A stretch of 25,606 bases of DNA, from NCBI GenBank assembly GCA_017995875.1, contig JAGOIB010000003.1, positions 1-25,606 on the forward strand, in the 5' to 3' direction. Below, piece by piece: positions 23,809-25,606 of the stretch. Below the pieces are notes generated by a model that was not told where the DNA came from, did no database searches, and saw only the letters and a list, made by a program, of their open reading frames with translations. This stretch comes from Saprospiraceae bacterium (GTDB lineage: Bacteria; Bacteroidota; Bacteroidia; Chitinophagales; Saprospiraceae). The first letter of the stretch is position 1, and every line of letters starts with the position of its first letter. Both the position numbers and the translations under genes were made by a program.

Positions 23809-24429
23809 ATGAAACTAACTGTACTTTCTATCCTGAGTTTGCTGCTTTGCCTGCTGGCTGTCAAGTCTGTCACTGCAGGAGATCGGTGGGAACTTGAATT
23901 TGACAAGGATGGAATACAGGTCTATACACAAATAGAAGAGCCCTCTCCATTCAAGCAGGTAAAGATTAAAACCACCATTGATGCACCGATCGAAAAAGTC
24001 ATGGAGATACTGATGTCCTTTAGCCAATATTCCGGTTGGATGAATCATGTCAATGAAAGTTACCTGCTCAATCAATCCGATGGAGCCTATTATGTCTTTA
24101 TACTGGAAGAAGCTACCTGGCCCATGCAGAACCGCTACCAGGTTTCAAAGCTAGATGTCAAACAATCTATTTCAAGTGCCGAGGTGCATTTCAAGTCAGT
24201 GCCCAATTATATAGAGAAGCGCACGGATGCTATCCAGATAAGGCAATTTGAAGGATACTGGGCTCTGGAAGACAGAGCAGATCACCAGTGTTCGCTGGAA
24301 TATGTCCTGATTCACAATCCCGGTGGATATGTACCACCCTGGCTCGCCAATTATCACGCTGTTGAAAATCCATTTCAAAGCGTTTACAATCTGAAGCAAC
24401 TGGCAGAAACAGCAAGGATCAGGCCTTAA
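23809..24429 (+). CDS. Exported START/SRPBCC-domain protein
   Basis: 206 aa from the ATG at 23809, where a clean signal peptide begins (core LSILSLLLCLLAV, cleavage near VTAG). The mature protein matches START-like lipid-binding proteins of the SRPBCC fold: WELEFDKDGIQVYTQ, then KIKTTIDAPIEKVMEILMSFSQYSGWMNHVNESYLL, EGYWALE, and a C-terminal NPFQSVYNLKQL helix. The protein should bind a hydrophobic ligand in the periplasm; the ligand is not known. The next gene begins 179 nt downstream. Confidence 0.88.
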   Translation: MKLTVLSILSLLLCLLAVKSVTAGDRWELEFDKDGIQVYTQIEEPSPFKQVKIKTTIDAPIEKVMEILMSFSQYSGWMNHVNESYLLNQSDGAYYVFILEEATWPMQNRYQVSKLDVKQSISSAEVHFKSVPNYIEKRTDAIQIRQFEGYWALEDRADHQCSLEYVLIHNPGGYVPPWLANYHAVENPFQSVYNLKQLAETARIRP

Positions 24430-24608
24430 TAGACCTTGCTGTTACTTTCAAATCCTTAAAATTTGCTTCCAGCGAAATATTTCAGTATTACTTTCCACCT
24501 GTTTGTAATTATTTCTAACCTTTTTGTCGTTTTGCGGTAACATTTTGGCTTTTCGATACACTATATTGAAGAAGGAATCAATATCGTTTTAGCCAATACC
24601 TGAACACC

Positions 24609-24878
24609 ATGATTCAAACCCATCTATATTCCAGAAATGTTGAGACTCCGGTCTATAGTAGTCCTCGTGAAGACGGACATCCTGCTTTTATATTGCACAA
24701 AGGTAATTGGATGGGGGTGGTGGAGGATAATGGAAAGTGGGTTAGAGTAATTACCATCAATGGAGAGGGTTGGGTCCTGCGCGAGTATACGGAAGAGAGG
24801 TTGCCAGGTGATCTCCATATTTTACTGTCTCCTGATCTTACGATAGAATATGTAAATTCTGTGAGCAGTATTCAGTAA
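24609..24878 (+). CDS. Small SH3b-like protein
   Basis: 89 aa, without signal peptide. VYSSPREDGHPAFILHKGNWMGVVEDNGKWVRVITINGEGWVLREY follows the bacterial SH3 (SH3b) pattern: vYssP, hydrophobic turn, then W-x-x-V and GWV. SH3b domains often bind cell-wall peptides, but a stand-alone cytoplasmic copy has no clear role. The last six codons and the TAA stop lie inside the heptamer array at 24861-24930, so the present C-terminus (VSSIQ) is array-derived. The original end of the gene may have been replaced. Confidence 0.75.
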   Translation: MIQTHLYSRNVETPVYSSPREDGHPAFILHKGNWMGVVEDNGKWVRVITINGEGWVLREYTEERLPGDLHILLSPDLTIEYVNSVSSIQ

Positions 24879-24930
24879 TCTGTATTCGGTGGTCGGTATT
24901 CTGTATTCGGTAAATGGTTGTCAGTAAATT
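24861..24930 (+). repeat. Heptamer array E-left, 10 units
   Basis: Ten 7-nt units, all starting with GT: GTGAGCA, GTATTCA, GTAATCT, GTATTCG, GTGGTCG, GTATTCT, GTATTCG, GTAAATG, GTTGTCA, GTAAATT. It points toward the four-helix-bundle gene 21 nt downstream and shares units with the array at 15449-15721. Confidence 0.94.
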
Positions 24931-24951
24931 TTTCAATTAATTGGGATAGGG

Positions 24952-25344
24952 ATGGAATACGTCAAAAGTTTTAGGGATTTGGAAGTGTATAAACTATCCA
25001 GAAAGCTGGCTAAAGAAGTTTTTGAGGTTTCAAAGAAGTTTCCGAAAGAAGAGATGTTTTCGCTGACGGATCAGATACGGAGGGCATCAAGATCAATAGG
25101 CGGACAAATAGCTGAGGCGTGGGGCAAAAGGCGATATGAAAAGCACTTTGTCAGCAAATTAACAGACGCAGATGGTGAACAATTAGAAACCCAGCATTGG
25201 CTGGAAATTGCACTAGATTGCGAATATCTTTCAAAAGCAATCGCGGAAAATTTGCTGGAACAATGTTTTTCAATTGGTAAAATGTTAAATTCAATGATTA
25301 GTAAATCATCATCCTTCTGTAAATCGAAAACGTTACAACCTTAA
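24952..25344 (+). CDS. Four-helix-bundle protein (TIGR02436/S23 type)
   Basis: 130 aa. It is a textbook member of the TIGR02436 family: FRDLEVYKLSRKLAKEVFEVSKKFP at the N-terminus, SLTDQIRRASRSIGGQIAEAWGKRRYEKHF in the middle, and ETQHWLEIALDCEYL as third helix. All-helical, cytoplasmic, no catalytic residues recognised. It is only distantly like the 114-aa relative at 563-907 (shared F-x-x-L-x-VY, RA, and AEg/AEa cores). It lies between an inward-facing 10-unit array (21 nt upstream) and an inward-facing 18-unit array (14 nt downstream), and almost nothing else separates them. See findings for a possible element. Confidence 0.9.
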   Translation: MEYVKSFRDLEVYKLSRKLAKEVFEVSKKFPKEEMFSLTDQIRRASRSIGGQIAEAWGKRRYEKHFVSKLTDADGEQLETQHWLEIALDCEYLSKAIAENLLEQCFSIGKMLNSMISKSSSFCKSKTLQP

Positions 25345-25358
25345 TTTCAGATTGTCCC

Positions 25359-25483
25359 TGATTACACAATACTGATTACAACTTACCAATCACCGAATAC
25401 CGACCACCTAATACTGATTACTGACCACTGAAACAGCTTACCGAATACAGACTACTGACCACCGATCACCGATTACCGATTAC
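25359..25483 (-). repeat. Heptamer array E-right, 18 inverted units
   Basis: Eighteen units read on the minus strand, all 7 nt except one 6-nt unit (GTTTCA), and all starting with GT, for example GTAATCG, GTGATCG, GTGGTCA, GTATTCG, GTAAGCT. It faces the array at 24861-24930 and, on its far side, supplies the stop codon of the truncated minus-strand gene at the window end. Confidence 0.94.
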
Positions 25484-25606
25484 CGATTCAACTGAAGACT
25501 ATCCCTTAGACTTTCATCCACCTGATGATTATGATTCCAGTAATCCGTCATGATAGTTGTGCGTAAAGTGCCGGTGGTGACTTCATTGATACCATAGGTT
25601 TCTTTC
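25480..25606 (-). CDS. C-terminal fragment of a minus-strand gene
   Basis: Reading the minus strand from 25605, an open frame gives 41 residues (beginning KETYGINEVTTGTLRTTIMT, continuing with DYWNHNHQVDESLRDSLQLNR) and ends in TAA at 25480-25482. The gene continues beyond the window. The final Arg codon and the stop codon are inside the heptamer array. The fragment is too short for naming a family. Confidence 0.5.
   Translation of the reverse strand, partial: KETYGINEVTTGTLRTTIMTDYWNHNHQVDESLRDSLQLNR

Noticed and set aside
24952..25344. 23S rRNA intervening sequence
   Set aside because: The family is known from such inserts, but no rRNA sequence flanks either four-helix-bundle gene here.

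Overview
The window reads as chromosomal DNA of a Bacteroidota bacterium, probably from the Saprospiria/Chitinophagia side of the phylum (the finer placement is inference). Supporting signs are a C-terminal type IX secretion (T9SS) sorting domain on an M1 peptidase, two lipoboxes, the absence of obvious Shine-Dalgarno sequences, close matches to the Bacteroidota promoter (TTTG, about 19 nt, TAnnTTTG) in front of rplU-rpmA and, with 16-nt spacing, tRNA-Val, and the many TIGR02436-type four-helix-bundle genes usual in these genomes.

Layout. 1-1100: three tRNA genes on the minus strand (Thr-CGT, Pro-GGG, Val-GAC) mixed with heptanucleotide arrays, a duplicated palindromic repeat and a four-helix-bundle gene. 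1209-4129: a TIGR02206-like membrane protein, coaD and pruA on the plus strand. 4146-4258: a near-perfect long hairpin made of 8-mer repeats. 4261-9539: a tightly packed minus-strand run transcribed in the order ribF-glycosyltransferase fusion, RluA-type pseudouridine synthase, GH13 lipoprotein, rlmH, rhomboid protease. 9695-11241: a secreted protein of unknown function and a serine hydrolase. 11330-15443, minus strand: secreted M1 aminopeptidase, rpmA, rplU, and a retropepsin-PDZ protein. 15449-15787: a 39-unit heptamer array facing a 9-unit inverted array in the promoter region of an APC permease (15858-17162). 17225-18484: a DUF937-TM-OmpA protein. 18678-21992: a large Dna2-like nuclease-helicase. 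21993-24878: a WG-repeat lipoprotein, a small protein of unknown function, a START-domain protein and an SH3b-like protein. 24861-25483: a second four-helix-bundle gene bracketed by convergent heptamer arrays. The window ends in the C-terminus of a minus-strand gene.

Most protein-coding genes are ordinary housekeeping or envelope functions. The structure they do not explain is a family of tandem arrays with a strict 7-nt period (8-nt in one case) in which nearly every unit starts with GT. Unit sequences differ between loci. Four of the loci are convergent pairs, with GT units reading inward from both sides. One pair encloses a four-helix-bundle gene, and the second such gene in the window has an array 15 bp past its stop codon. 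This invites comparison with REP/RAYT-type systems: a small gene between inverted repeats, plus gene-less inverted pairs elsewhere. It is the most unusual thing in the window. Two other points deserve attention: the in-frame RibF-GT2 fusion, and the Dna2-like order of an N-terminal PD-(D/E)XK nuclease followed by an SF1 helicase without the usual iron-sulfur cysteines.
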